Under the pieces are notes generated by a model. That model worked only from the letters and a program-made list of their open reading frames with translations, had not been told where the DNA came from and made no database searches. A stretch of DNA of 64,000 nucleotides from Amaranthus tricolor (Eukaryota > Streptophyta > Magnoliopsida > Caryophyllales > Amaranthaceae): the NCBI RefSeq assembly GCF_026212465.1, contig NC_080057.1, positions 17,122,124 through 17,186,123 of the forward strand, in the 5' to 3' direction. Positions 11,701-22,891 of this stretch are shown here, one piece after another. Within the stretch, counting starts at the first letter, position 1, and each line of letters starts with the position of its first letter. The position numbers and the translations under genes were made by a program.

Positions 11701-13245
11701 ACAACCAGATGAAGACATAAGTACAGTACAATTTAATTCCCGGGTCAACTGACTAATAGATAATAACTTATGAGATAAACTGGGAATTAAAAGACAATTG
11801 TTAATTTTGAGAGAGGGAGAAATTGTAACGGGTCCAGACTGATCTACACTCACACACTCCCCATTAGCGGTCTGAATATAGGTGCGGGTTTTTTTATTTG
11901 TGGATAAGAGGTCATTAGGATCAAAGGTCATAGTGTCGGTAGCCCCGCAATCGAATATCCACTTGGAAGAAAAATAAGGTTTACAAAGAAGACCATGTTC
12001 TTTTTTTTTGGTTAAAAATGTTTTTGGGTATTTGAGAGAGAGTTTGTAAATTGGGTCGGGGGTAATTGGGCCGGGGGTTTTTAGGGTTTGTGTTTTTGGG
12101 TATAAAAGAGTGAGAGGGGAGGGAGTTTGTGTGCCGGTTTATTTCTAGATCTTTCTCCCTTTCTCTTTCCTCTGATCCGTCTTCTTCATTTTCCTTTTTC
12201 TGTTCACCTGTGTTGGCATGGGTGACTTCTTTGCTGTGGGTTGGTTCATCAGTGGCCTCTGTGATGTGGAGGGCACCAGTAACCATGTTAGCCTTGCCGC
12301 CGGTTTGCTTTGACTGAGCCTTGGTGGCGGTTTTCCGTTGCCGGTGCTCCTCCCACCACTCCGGGTAGCCGATTAACTTAAAACACCCTTCCTTTGTATG
12401 TCTACTTCCTCCACAGTAACTACACTTCAGGTAAGCTTTGTCCTCCATGTCACGCCGGAATGAAACGTTTGACCGGTGGTGTTTGACGGCCAACCCACTC
12501 CCAATTTCTGAGGGATTTTTTCCCGATGATAAAGCGTGAGTCATAATACCACGCCGTGAAATTTCGCGCCTGATTGCAGCATAAGCCATGTCTACTGTTG
12601 GGAGTGGGTCAAGATTCAGTAAGTCTCTTTTTTCTTTGTCAAAAGTTTCATTAATTCCGGCCAAGAATTGGAAGAGACGTTGTTTTTGGATGAATGTGTT
12701 GAAAATGGTAATATCCTTACCGTGTATCATCGGATTTGGTTGTCTTCGATCTATCTCCTTCCATATTGTGATTAACTTCCCATAATAAATCTCTACTGGA
12801 TCTTGGTTTTGTTTGATATTATTTGCTTGTGAACTTAGATCAAATATTTGAAGTTCATTTCTTCCACTGCACAGTAAGACCTCAATTCCTTTCCATAGGT
12901 CTTTTGCAATCGTATAATCCAAGAATTGATTTATTAGTTCAGTATCTATGTTTGAGATTATCCATGATAGGACTATTGATCCTTTTGCTTCCAGTTTGTG
13001 TAATTAGGATCTGAAATGTTGGGAGGGTCGTCAATGATGTGGCTGAGACGACCCCTGCTTTCCAATGCTATCTACATCATTTTACACCATGTTGTGTAAT
13101 TTTGATAGTTTAATTTTTCGGCTAATTTTAAATCTGGAGAAATGGTTTCAAGAGTTGTGTTTGGTTTTTGCATTTGTTGAAACAGTCTGAACATGTGTTC
13201 CATATGTTCCATTGTTATGATTTGGTTTTGGTTGGTTTCCGCCAT
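8750..13245 (-). pseudogene. Copia gag-pol polyprotein, pseudogene
   Basis: Read from the ATG at 13245. Gag has the copia NYTTW segment and a CX2CX4HX4C zinc knuckle (CSYCGGSRHTKEGC, around 12400). The protease site is WIFDCGAT (near 11945), with Cys where Ser is usual. Integrase shows the pre-integrase LGHPS block, SDVWGP and TPQQNGIAERKNRTLLE. RT (9064-10230) has QFDVKNAFLHGEIEEEVYM and YFDD in place of the usual YVDD. RNase H keeps DADWAGD and STSGY, then frameshifts near 9090, apparently by a 2-nt deletion in the SSAEAE motif. Further stops and frameshifts occur in gag (around 13065 and 12990), between integrase halves (around 11250-11290) and near 10235. It replicates only if helped in trans. 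Confidence 0.93.
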
Positions 13246-13313
13246 TGTTACAGGTAAGTTTTAAGGGTAGAGGATGATGCTGAACAAAGGTTAATCCCAG
13301 ATTAAACCTTACA

Positions 13314-13325
13314 GCTCTGATACCA
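13314..13325 (-). other. Primer-binding site of the copia element
   Basis: The minus strand reads TGGTATCAGAGC, the complement of the 3' end of initiator tRNA-Met. It lies immediately inside the 5' LTR, fixing both element orientation and LTR boundary. Confidence 0.9.
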
Positions 13326-13560
13326 TGAAGAATTAAAGAAAAAGGAATTTTAGGGTTAAATGAATACTGTTTTTGTATTGATTTTCTTTATCATTACAAC
13401 TCCAATTTATACACAGTTTTCATGGACTAAATCAGGAAATACAAATATTAGAAATCTGATTTTCCTCTAATACATTGCATTATTATGGGAAACTAAATCA
13501 GAAGATTATTCCCAAATCAGAAAAATATATTTCTCAAATCAAAGAAAATATTTTTCCACA
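13326..13560 (-). repeat. Copia 5' LTR
   Basis: 235-bp LTR abutting the primer-binding site, followed on the plus strand by the target duplication tactg at 13561-13565. Confidence 0.93.
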
Positions 13561-13825
13561 TACTGAGATTGGTAAAGTACACTTACAGATTCAAGAAGCT
13601 GCAGAAAACGAGGAGGTTACTCCTTTAAAGAAGAAGTTGAATGAATTTAGTGAAGCTTTGACCGCAATAATTGGTGTTTCTCCTTTGGAACATCATTGTG
13701 TTTCTCCTTCTCCTGGTTCAGCCTTTTTTAAGCTTTTATTTCTGTCTAAATTCAATTCATGCCATCAACAATGTTTTCTCCGACGACGGAAAATCAATTC
13801 GCTCTTTTCTGCATATTCGGGTTGA
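13561..13825 (+). pseudogene. Exon-like ORF of the long-TIR element, split by the copia insertion
   Basis: If the copia element and one copy of its target duplication are removed, the ATG at 8493 joins this segment and gives an open frame of 89 codons ending at TGA 13823-13825. The piece here continues [17 protein letters not shown] and then [18 protein letters not shown], which has the look of a real amphipathic coding exon. The tacacatacag upstream of 8491 resembles a 3' splice site. The last codons run into the TIR, so the true end is doubtful. I do not recognise the protein. A captured host gene fragment is my best reading. Confidence 0.4.
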
Positions 13826-14062
13826 TCATTGTCGGGCTTGAAATGAAGCAGCCATGGAAGGAGAGCAGGAAGAGGAAAGGGAAAAAGGGAAGAAGAAACT
13901 AACCACAGTTAGGTTAAATTCAAAATTTAACGGATATTTAACGGAAAAATCATTAATAGTGTCACGGTTGTAATAAGCATATACTTGGGGGGCACCATTG
14001 AAATTAACTGGGGTACCATTGATATTTTGCTATAGTACAAGGGTACCATTGATAATATCCCT

Positions 14063-14064
<2 letters not shown>
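13819..14064 (-). repeat. Right terminal inverted repeat of the long-TIR element
   Basis: Inverse of 7744-7991. It ends GATAATATCCCTTA at 14064 and is followed by (TAA)n. Confidence 0.85.
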
Positions 14065-14433
<369 letters not shown>

Positions 14434-14958
14434 ACTAAGTGGTAGGAGTGTTATGTTATAAGGTCATTAACATAGCTTAAAATATCACTAATTAACAGAT
14501 GACCTACTTTTTGGAGTGTGGGTGTAATATCCATGAGGTCTTGGGTTCAAAACTTTTCCATGACTTTTGTGTGTAAAGCTAATTATTGAGGTGTTGGTTG
14601 CCATGTGAGTATGACGTGGCACATTATTTCATTAATTTATTTTCTGACCAACGTAGTGGTCGAAATCAAGTTGGAATTTTTTAAAAATCTCTTGTAATTT
14701 TGGGATAAATTTTGAAATAGTGTTTTCGACTAATTTCCGACTATTTATTAGTAGGAAAATTTCTTACTATTTTCTGAATAACGTGTTAGTCGGAATTTCC
14801 GACTAATTTTCCGATTCCGACTGTTTAACTATTAAAATGAAATTCTGACCATTATGAACCGACTATCCCAAAATAGTTAGAAATCAGTCGATATAGCTCT
14901 ATACCGACTGATTTTCGACTTTTTTAGGTGGTCGGAATTGTATCTTTTTTTTGTAGTG

Positions 14959-15371
14959 AATAAATAAGGAAAATATAGATTAATTACAATAAAACCTCTA
15001 CCCTATTTAATCTCTCGGCTCTCTAACCACTGCCACCCCTCCCCTCCCCCGCCTTGTGCTAGGCTTTTATCTCCCCTTTGCGATCACCCCTACCTTCCCC
15101 ACACGCCGCTCGACTCCCCCAACCCGTATCCCTACTCCTTTACCAACCCTTTTCAACCCCCATATGAGTCGTATCTAGATGAATCACCATCTAATATTTC
15201 TTTAAAACTTAGGATTTTGCATGTTAGGGAAAGGACATGTGGTGGTGCTATAATTATATATCGACTACCTCTTCCAATTCGCATCCATCATTAGCAGCCA
15301 TGGAGGAAGGGGATTTTGCGACTTGCTTATAGTGGTGATTTGGCTGATGTGTTGATGTGGTGTGCTGCAAT
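14959..15371. other. Short spacer between CACTA elements 1 and 2
   Basis: About 0.4 kb with a C-rich stretch (15030-15140) and no supported gene. Short minus- and plus-strand frames here have no recognisable features. The last bases join cleanly to 21286 once CACTA element 2 is removed, so this is pre-insertion host or older repeat DNA. Confidence 0.5.
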
Positions 15372-15399
15372 CACTACAAATAACTATTGAAATAGCGAT

Positions 15400-15905
15400 G
15401 AAAAAAAAGCGAGGGAAAGGATTGGTCGCCAGTGGCGACGGCAAGGCGAGGGCCAGATTAGTCGCTAAATGGAAAAGTACTTTGGCGACGGGTACCGTGG
15501 TCGCCAATCAGTCGCCAAAGGCAATAGTTTTTTTTTTTTTATTTTTTTTTAATTTTAATAGTTGGCGATGGATTTAGTGGTCGCCATTTAGTCGCCAAAA
15601 CGACAGTATTTTTTTTTTAATAGTTGGTGACGGGATTTAGTGGTCGCCATTTAGTCACCCACAAAGCAGTATTTTATTTTTTTTTATTTTAATTGTTGGC
15701 GACAAGCACCATAATCGCCATCTCGTCGCTAATTTTTTTGTTTTATATTTTAATTTTTTTTAAATATATGCGACGGACAGGTTGGAAGCTCTTTGGTCGC
15801 CACATGTTATTTAGTAGTCGCCTTCTCGTCGCGTTGTTTTTCCGTAATTTTTGAATTGGAATTTGAAAAATGGCGATGGGTTTGTAATCGCCGTGTTGTC
15901 GCCAT
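15400..15905. repeat. Left subterminal GGCGAC array of CACTA element 2
   Basis: Many copies of TGGCGAC, GTCGCCA, GTCGCCAA and variants in both orientations, separated by T-rich spacers. In En/Spm-type elements such arrays bind the accessory transposase protein. That role is inferred from the family. Confidence 0.8.
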
Positions 15906-16337
15906 ATTTTGTATAAATAAGAGACAGAATTGTTGTGCATTGTATATTTTGGAAACCAAAGAATTAACAGAGGTTAGTGATTTACTTATTCTATTATGTA
16001 GCTTGTTTTTCATGTTTACATGAGTTGTTTTATTTATTTTTATTATTTATATTTAATTTTTATTGTCATTAATTTGATTTAATTTTATTATTTAATTAGT
16101 ACATATTTTATTTCCTTTGTTATTTACATGAGTTTTTTTTATATTTTTATATTTTTTTATACTTTATTTTTATTGTCATTAATTTGCTTTAATAATTGCT
16201 ATTAGAATAATTATATTATTATCATATATTGTTATTTTCATGAATTGTTGTATATATTTTTATTGTCATTAAATTACTTTACTAATCAGTTGAATAATTA
16301 TATTATTATATTATATATAGGTGTTAAAAATGAATTT

Positions 16338-17430
16338 ATGCAAGAAAGAAGTTGGATGTACAACCGACGAAAAAATGGAAAGTTTAGTTTAAGATTTATG
16401 AGAGGGTTGGAAGAGTTTTTAGATTTTGCTCATACAAATAGCATGAGTTCTGAGATTAGGGTCCTTGTAAAAAGTGTAAAAATTGTTGTTATAAGGAACC
16501 AGATGAAATAAGAGAACATTTAATTAGAAGGGGGTTTATTGAAAATTACTATGAGTGGGAATATCATCAAAACACAGAGGTAGGAACAACATCTGATGTT
16601 GTAACGGTAGTGGGAGAGCAATCGTCAAACAATCCAAATCCATACTCACAGATGGTGCATGATGCAGTAGCTAGTGTATTTCCAGACACTTACCATTAGT
16701 TTCTTCCCTCGCAGTATGATGTAGTATCAGTAGATAATGAACCACCGGTACACGTTGACGAATATCCAAACCCTCAGTGTCGACAGTTCTTTGAAATGTT
16801 AAATTCTGTAAATAGTCCTTTATTTGAAGGTCGTAAAAATCACACCAAGATGTCTATTATTGGTTGACTTACAAACTTGAAGACAGACCATTGTCTCACT
16901 GAGAGGTGTTACGACGATATTTTTGCTATTGTGAACGAAGTGTTACCAGAAGAGAATACGATGGTAAACAACTTCTATGAAACGAAAATACAAATGGCTG
17001 GCCTTGGATTACCCGTTGAGAAGATAGATTATTGTCCTAACGGATGTATGATATGTTGGGGGAATAATGCGAATGCAACTTGATTTTATTTTTGTGAAAT
17101 TTCTAGATGGAGAAGAAACAGTAAAGGTGATTATAAGGTTTCGCGGAAACAATTTTATTATTTCCCCCTGGACCCCAGATTACAAAGATTGTATGCTTCA
17201 GAGGCAACAGCTAGGCATATGAGATGGCATGCAGAGCACCGCACTAAAGATGGAGAGATGATACATTTGTCCGATGCTGAAGCGTGGTTGACATTTAATG
17301 ACATGTATCCAAACTTTGCAATGGAGACTCGAAACGTGCGGCTTGGTTTGTGTACAGATGGTTTTAACCCCCTTTGGAAGTTCGGGTCAATATTATTCAT
17401 CGTGGCCTGTCATTGTCACACCATACAATG
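16338..17430 (+). pseudogene. CACTA TNP2 transposase remnant
   Basis: The N-terminus MQERSWMYNRR begins the transposase-associated domain of CACTA proteins. After a frameshift near 16470 it continues as a Cys-containing KKCKNC region and EHLIRRGFIENYYEW. The TNP2 core follows: QFFEMLNSVNSPLFEG, KIDYCPNGCMICW (about 17020-17065), then DPRLQRLYASEATARHMRWH and RNVRLGLCTDGFNP. Stops or shifts occur around 16698, 16867 and 17080. Homology stops after VTPYN at about 17430, where a fragment of the long-TIR element begins, so the catalytic C-terminal half is missing. This is a clear family match and not functional. Confidence 0.9.
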
Positions 17431-17587
17431 AAGAAGAGGTTAAATTCAAAATTTAACGGGCATTTAACGGAAAATGATTAATAGTGTCACAGTTGTAATT
17501 AGCATATACTTGGGGGTACCATTGAAATTAACTGGGGTACCATTGATATTTTGCTATAGTTAGGGGTACCATTGATAATATCCCTTA
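17430..17587 (+). mobile_element. Solitary end of the long-TIR element inside CACTA element 2
   Basis: These 158 bp match the right TIR at 13819-14064, including three GGTACCATTGA words and the terminus GATAATATCCCTTA. A short internal deletion follows the gaagaag at the inner edge. There is no opposite end nearby, so it is a truncated insertion. It begins exactly where TNP2 homology ends, which suggests that the insertion and a later deletion removed the rest of the transposase. Confidence 0.85.
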
Positions 17588-17639
17588 TTTTTTTGAATTT
17601 TTTTATTTCTTAATGATTATGATGATAAATTATGTTTGA

Positions 17640-18360
17640 ATGTTTTTTTTTTATGTTTGATTTCGAATTATGGAGTACATTGTCATCTTCAACATGTTTT
17701 TTCATGTTATTTCATGATGTTTATGTTGAATTATGTATGTTTTTTTATATTTTCGAATTACGGTATAACTTGAGCATGTTTAATGTTATTTTTTTTGCAA
17801 AGTTTTTTTTTGTTAATTTTAAATGTAATTTTTGAATTATGGTTGTTTTTATTTTATGTTATTTTCGACATATTTTTATGTTTTTTTTTATATTTTTGAA
17901 TAATGGCATTTTTTAAACATGTTTAGTGCAAATTTTTTCCAGTTTTTTCTTTTTTCATATTGTAAATGGTATTTTCGAATTATGGTTGTTATTATTTTAT
18001 GTTATTTTCGACATATTTTTATGTTTTTTTTATATTTTCGAATAATGACATTTTTAAAACATGTTTAGTGCTAATTTTTTCCAGTTTTTTGTTTTTTTAT
18101 ATTGTAAATGATATTTTTAAATTATGGTATACTTTGAGCATTTTTTATATTATATTTTTCCAGATTTTTTTATTTAAAATGTAATTTTGGAATTATAGAG
18201 TAATTTATTTTTAATATGATGTTATCATTTTGTTTCGAAATTTTTTTATGTTTTTTTTATATTTTCGAATTGTGGTATAACTTGAGCATGTTTAATGTTA
18301 TTTTTTCCAAGTTTTTTTTTTGTTATTTTTAAATGTAAATTTCGATTTACTTTAATACTA
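17640..18360. repeat. Degenerate tandem array, period about 141 bp
   Basis: T-rich blocks that repeat the order TTCGAATTATGG, TTATGTTATTTTCGACATA, TTTTCGAATAATG and ACATGTTTAGTGC. The best-conserved pair starts near 17831 and 17973, giving a period near 141 bp. About five units are traceable. It lies between the two CACTA genes and has no coding capacity. Confidence 0.7.
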
Positions 18361-18486
18361 TACGTAGAAATGTTTAGTTTGGGATGATAAAATTCATTAC
18401 GTAGGTAGAAATGTTCATTTAATTGAATATTAGTTGTAGAATATGTCAATTGGGACATTTTATGGTATAGATGAGATTGATTTTAG

Positions 18487-20064
18487 TTGAAAATAATATT
18501 AGGGTTTGAAATAAATATTATAGGCAAAATAAGCAGCGACCCTAATAATTGGGCTAGCGACATCTTTTTGAATAATTTATCGACTAGCAACGACGACAAT
18601 AGTGATGAAGAAAACAATAACCAAGTTTATGGGAGTAGTGAAAATACTCCAAGTGATTCTATAAATAATATGGAAGAGGACGATGGAGACGATCCTCGTC
18701 CGAATCTTCCATGGCTACCAACCATAAACAAGTAAATTTTTTTATAATCTTATCATCATTAATATTTTTTCATTATTAAAATTTCATTGTAAACTAATTT
18801 TGTTAATTATTGTAAGATTTAATCCGATATCCGGGAATATAATTGCTTCAAAAATAAGGGAAATCTTTAACTATAAACAAGATGTTGAAGATAGTAATTG
18901 GAAGAGTGTCACCAAACTTACGAAAGATTTTTATTTTAATGAATTTAAGGTATAATTCTTATCTGGATGTTTATTTTCAGACCTATCATATAGACATTAT
19001 TTTAAGTATTTTATTTGATGAAACATATATGTATTTAGAAATAATACAAATGGGACCCTCGCCTCGAACATTTCGTTCAGAGGTCATGGGAGGAAAATGC
19101 CGCAAAGCACTATGCGAATATGTTTTTCAAATGGCGCAGGACGTTGAAAAGCAAGCCTGATTTTAAACCCCCTTCCATCGATAATGAGACTTGGGCGCGA
19201 TGGAAAGCTGATTAGGAACGCCCAGATAATAAAGCTGTTTCGGCTAGGAATTCCTCCAATCGACGTGGAGGAAGAGACAAAGCTGAAGCCACCCATATAG
19301 GTGGCTCAGTCCCGCACGCCAGAACAATGCGGGATTTGGTGAGTATTTAGTTAATTAAGTAGTATTATATTGAATTTTTTTATTATCTTTTGTTTAATTT
19401 TAAATCGTTTTTTTTTATATTTCAGGAACAATCGAAAGGTCAAAGACCCAACGCCTATGAAATATTTACACGAACACATGGGGTCTTTGACACTGAAACT
19501 GGAGATTGTTCCCAATGGACTAATAGCAAGTCACAAAAAGTTAATGTAATAATCTTTTAAACTTGTTTATTTCTTTTTTTTTTAAGTATCAGTTAATACT
19601 TTGTTTATTTGTAATTGATTTCTTTGTTTTATTGAAGGATGAATATCGTGCTTTAATGGAGAAGCATCCAACCCGCGACCCAAGTCAAATTTGGTTGGAT
19701 GCTATAAAAAATGTAGAAAGCAGGTCAAGCAAAAAAAACAAAAAAAGCAAAGAGGCATTTGGGGTTGGGTCCGCCTCCCAAATTATTTATCCACCTAAGC
19801 CAATGGATTTTCCGTCTTCCCAGCCTGCAACCTGATTATGATGCCATCATTCAACAAAGGTTTGCAGATTTAGAAGCACGGCAAATGGAGTTCAACAATC
19901 AATTATGGGAAGCGGTACGAATGGGAAATGCTCAGACTGCCTATGAGACTCACCAAAGGCTGACTGAACAAATTCAAAGAGAACGAGAACTCTTTTTGAA
20001 ATTCATTCATCGCATCTCAATTTGTATCAACCCCCTCCTCCACCTCCTCCAAATCAATAATTAA
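18487..20064 (+). pseudogene. CACTA accessory protein (Transposase_24/TNPA type) remnant
   Basis: Several exon-like blocks follow one another. An acidic N-terminal block (18530-18735) ends WLPTINK. The next block holds SGNIIASKIREIFNYK and SNWKSVTKLTKDFYF (18820-18950). The core block holds KHYANMFFKWRRTLK, KPPSIDNETWARWKAD, NRRGGRDKAEATHIGGS and HARTMRDL (19070-19340). Two further blocks hold GQRPNAYEIFTRTHG (19430-19550) and EYRALMEKHPTRDPSQIWLDA (19640-19835), followed by a coiled-coil-like tail to 20064. This is the Transposase_24 arrangement of plant Ptta/En/Spm elements. A stop near 19214 (GATTAG) and frame changes break it. Introns are likely between blocks. Confidence 0.85.
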
Positions 20065-20184
20065 ATATATGTAATTTTTGTGACTTTGTAAATAAATTTT
20101 AGTTCTATATATAATTTTTCCAGCTCTTTATTTTTATTTATTTGTTTTATGTGTATATATTTTTATCTTAATATTACAACAAAT

Positions 20185-20954
<770 letters not shown>

Positions 20955-21275
20955 TACAATATGGTGACAAAACGGCGGTTGCCCAAGTCAGGCAACGAAG
21001 TAGCTATGAGATGGTGGTCGCCAGTTGGTTGCGAGCTCTGGCGAGAGATTTGGCAAGGAGTCTTTTCGTCGCCATGTCAGACTGCTTCTGGCGACGGGGA
21101 GGTCGTCGCCAGGTGGTCGCCCCTAGGTATCTGAAAATTTGGCGAGGGCATGGCGCCCACTTTTAATTTTGCGACGAAAGAAAAGGTGACCGCCATGGGT
21201 CCCGTCGCCCGACCCACTTTTTGACCATTTAGCTATCAAAGGGCGACGAAATGTGTTGTCGTAATTTTTTTATTC
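20955..21275. repeat. Right subterminal GTCGCC array of CACTA element 2
   Basis: At least ten GTCGCC, GGCGAC or GGCGAG words in about 320 bp lead to the GTAGTG end. This mirrors the left array at 15400-15905. Confidence 0.8.
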
Positions 21276-21288
21276 TTTTGTAGTGAAT

Positions 21289-22330
21289 GAAATGGATGCT
21301 TGGGACATTGAGGCTAGGAAGGTGCATAATGGGGAACAAGGAGGGGACTGAAAATTTTAAATTATTAAAATTTTCTTTTTAGGCGTAAATGCCTTGTTTT
21401 ATAGGTTAAAAGTAAATTTAAATGTTAGAGGAAATACAGGCTTTTAAGCTCGTATTATTCATAATTAATTAAAAGTTTGTATTATTATAGGGAAAAAGTT
21501 AATTTTTTCTTTATTTTATTATTTATTATTTTAAAATATATTGATGAATTATTTTGTTATATTATTTGTATTAGCAATATGGAAGGATTTTCTTATTTTA
21601 TACACCCTTTAATTCTTTTTATTTAACCTATTTTCTTATTTGCAAAGTTCACCTATATTGTTCCATTTCTATTAAGGTTTTATGACAATTTCATCCTTAT
21701 AAATACAAGATAATTACAAAAATATATCCACACTTAGATTACATATCCTAATCTATTACCGTCCTTAATCCAAAGTAACTGATTAATCTCTCCATCCCAT
21801 TCTATTTAACCTAAGCAACCCTAACATCAATCATACCCTTCCTCAAACCCTAATTCTCGATTATTCTAGTATATTCCTCCTCTACTCATTCATTTGGGTT
21901 TTGCATGTTTCATCTTCATCCTCTCACCTTAATTCAGCCTCTCCACTTCGACTCTTTCTCTGGGATATAATGGACTGTTCTTTCCTAAATATAGGTTTAA
22001 TATAATATAATAATAAGTAATGTTAAAGCGAAAGTCTATTGAGCCGTTATTATTGCAAAAACAAAAAAAAGTATTTTCAAAAAAACAACAAAACTTAAAA
22101 TACTAAAATATAATTTTACATATTACATCTTGCTTTAATACATAATTATTGTTATTACATACCCATTATATAAATTACATAAATACTATTTTCTAATATC
22201 ACATAGACGATACAATACCTTCTTAATAACCTCATGTAAAGTCATCTGCAGCATCTTTGTTTGATATATGTAAGGGCCTATTAGAGTGAGGTAAACCAAA
22301 ACCCCTAACTTAGTGGGAGTCGTCACTCCT
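21289..22330. other. Intergenic A+T-rich DNA, no gene seen
   Basis: No convincing ORF, TIR or LTR. The first bases join to 15368 across the CACTA insertion. A few pyrimidine-rich patches (21830-21960) look like old untranslated or repeat sequence. Confidence 0.45.
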
Positions 22331-22380
22331 CCAGCACAATGTTGCTTGAGCCACAGGTTAGATTAAATAACCTTATTGTG

Positions 22381-22448
22381 TTCGCCGTATTTTACGTGAC
22401 GGAAAATACGGCGAATGTTTTTTACATGCCGGAAGCATGGTTCGGCAT
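22381..22448. other. Pair of adjacent G+C-rich hairpins
   Basis: 22381-22415 has perfect 13-bp arms (TTCGCCGTATTTT and its complement) around a 9-nt loop. Next to it, 22426-22448 has ATGCCG/CGGCAT arms. Both stand out in A+T-rich DNA directly beside the gypsy integrase remnant. Confidence 0.8.
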
Positions 22449-22889
22449 TTTCTTACTATCAAGCCTTTGGATCTTTGTTAGACACAAAAATTTTTCGAAA
22501 CGCATCAGCCAAATGTTTTACTGACCATGTTCCCTTCGTTGACAGGAATCTTGCAACTTTGGCAATCTATCAACTATTACCCAAATTGTGTCATTTCCTC
22601 GTTGCGTTCTTGGTAATCCAACTACAAAATCCATGGATATGGAATTCCATTTCCATTCAGGAATTTCTAGTGGTTGAAGTAGTCCAGAACTTATCTGCCT
22701 TACAAATTTCACCTTCGAGCAAATTAAACACCGAGATACAAATTTAGGTACATCTTTCCTCATACCTTTCCACCAAAATAATTTTCTTAATTCTTCAATC
22801 ATCTTATCTCTACCAGGGTGTAAGTGAAACATTCCTTGGTGTCCTTCTTTCAAAATCTCTTCTTTCAGCTTTGTATTGTCTAGTATACT
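22445..22889 (-). pseudogene. Ty3/gypsy integrase fragment
   Basis: The minus strand from about 22889 encodes the integrase zinc-binding segment (LHPGRDKMIEELRKLFWW, then RCLICSKVK). The start of the catalytic core follows, with its first Asp in SMDFVVGLPRTQ and WVIVDRLPK. After a frameshift near 22555 it continues as TKGTWSVKHLADAFRKIF. The rest of pol is missing. The upstream side ends at 22891, where the 2.9 kb LTR begins, so the LTR element inserted into this older gypsy copy. Confidence 0.88.
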
Positions 22890-22891
22890 GT

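Larger units (their letters stand above)
8503..13560 (-). mobile_element. Ty1/copia LTR retrotransposon, minus orientation, complete but mutated
   Basis: Two 235-bp LTRs (8503-8737 and 13326-13560) begin TG and end CA and are flanked by the 5-bp target duplication tactg (8498-8502 and 13561-13565). On the minus strand the primer-binding site TGGTATCAGAGC (13314-13325) directly follows the 5' LTR and matches initiator tRNA-Met. A purine-rich tract (GAGGGGGAGTG) precedes the 3' LTR. Domain order is gag, protease, integrase, RT, RNase H, which defines copia. I count six LTR differences in 235 bp, which points to a fairly recent insertion. The coding region is broken in several places. Confidence 0.95.
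7744..14064. mobile_element. Long-TIR DNA element with triplicated GGTACC motif, split by a copia insertion
   Basis: Ends at 7744 and 14064 are inverted copies of each other over about 247 bp (7744-7991 against 13819-14064) at roughly 95 percent identity by eye. Termini read TAAGGGATATTATC. Within the first 90 bp the words GGTACC(A)TTGA or their complement occur three times. Both flanks are AAT/ATT microsatellite, so a target duplication cannot be judged. A third, partial end is at 17430-17587. Long TIRs with an unrelated interior suggest a Mutator-like or Pack-MULE type element, but no transposase is present and the superfamily is uncertain. Without the copia insertion the element would be about 1.25 kb. 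Confidence 0.75.
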
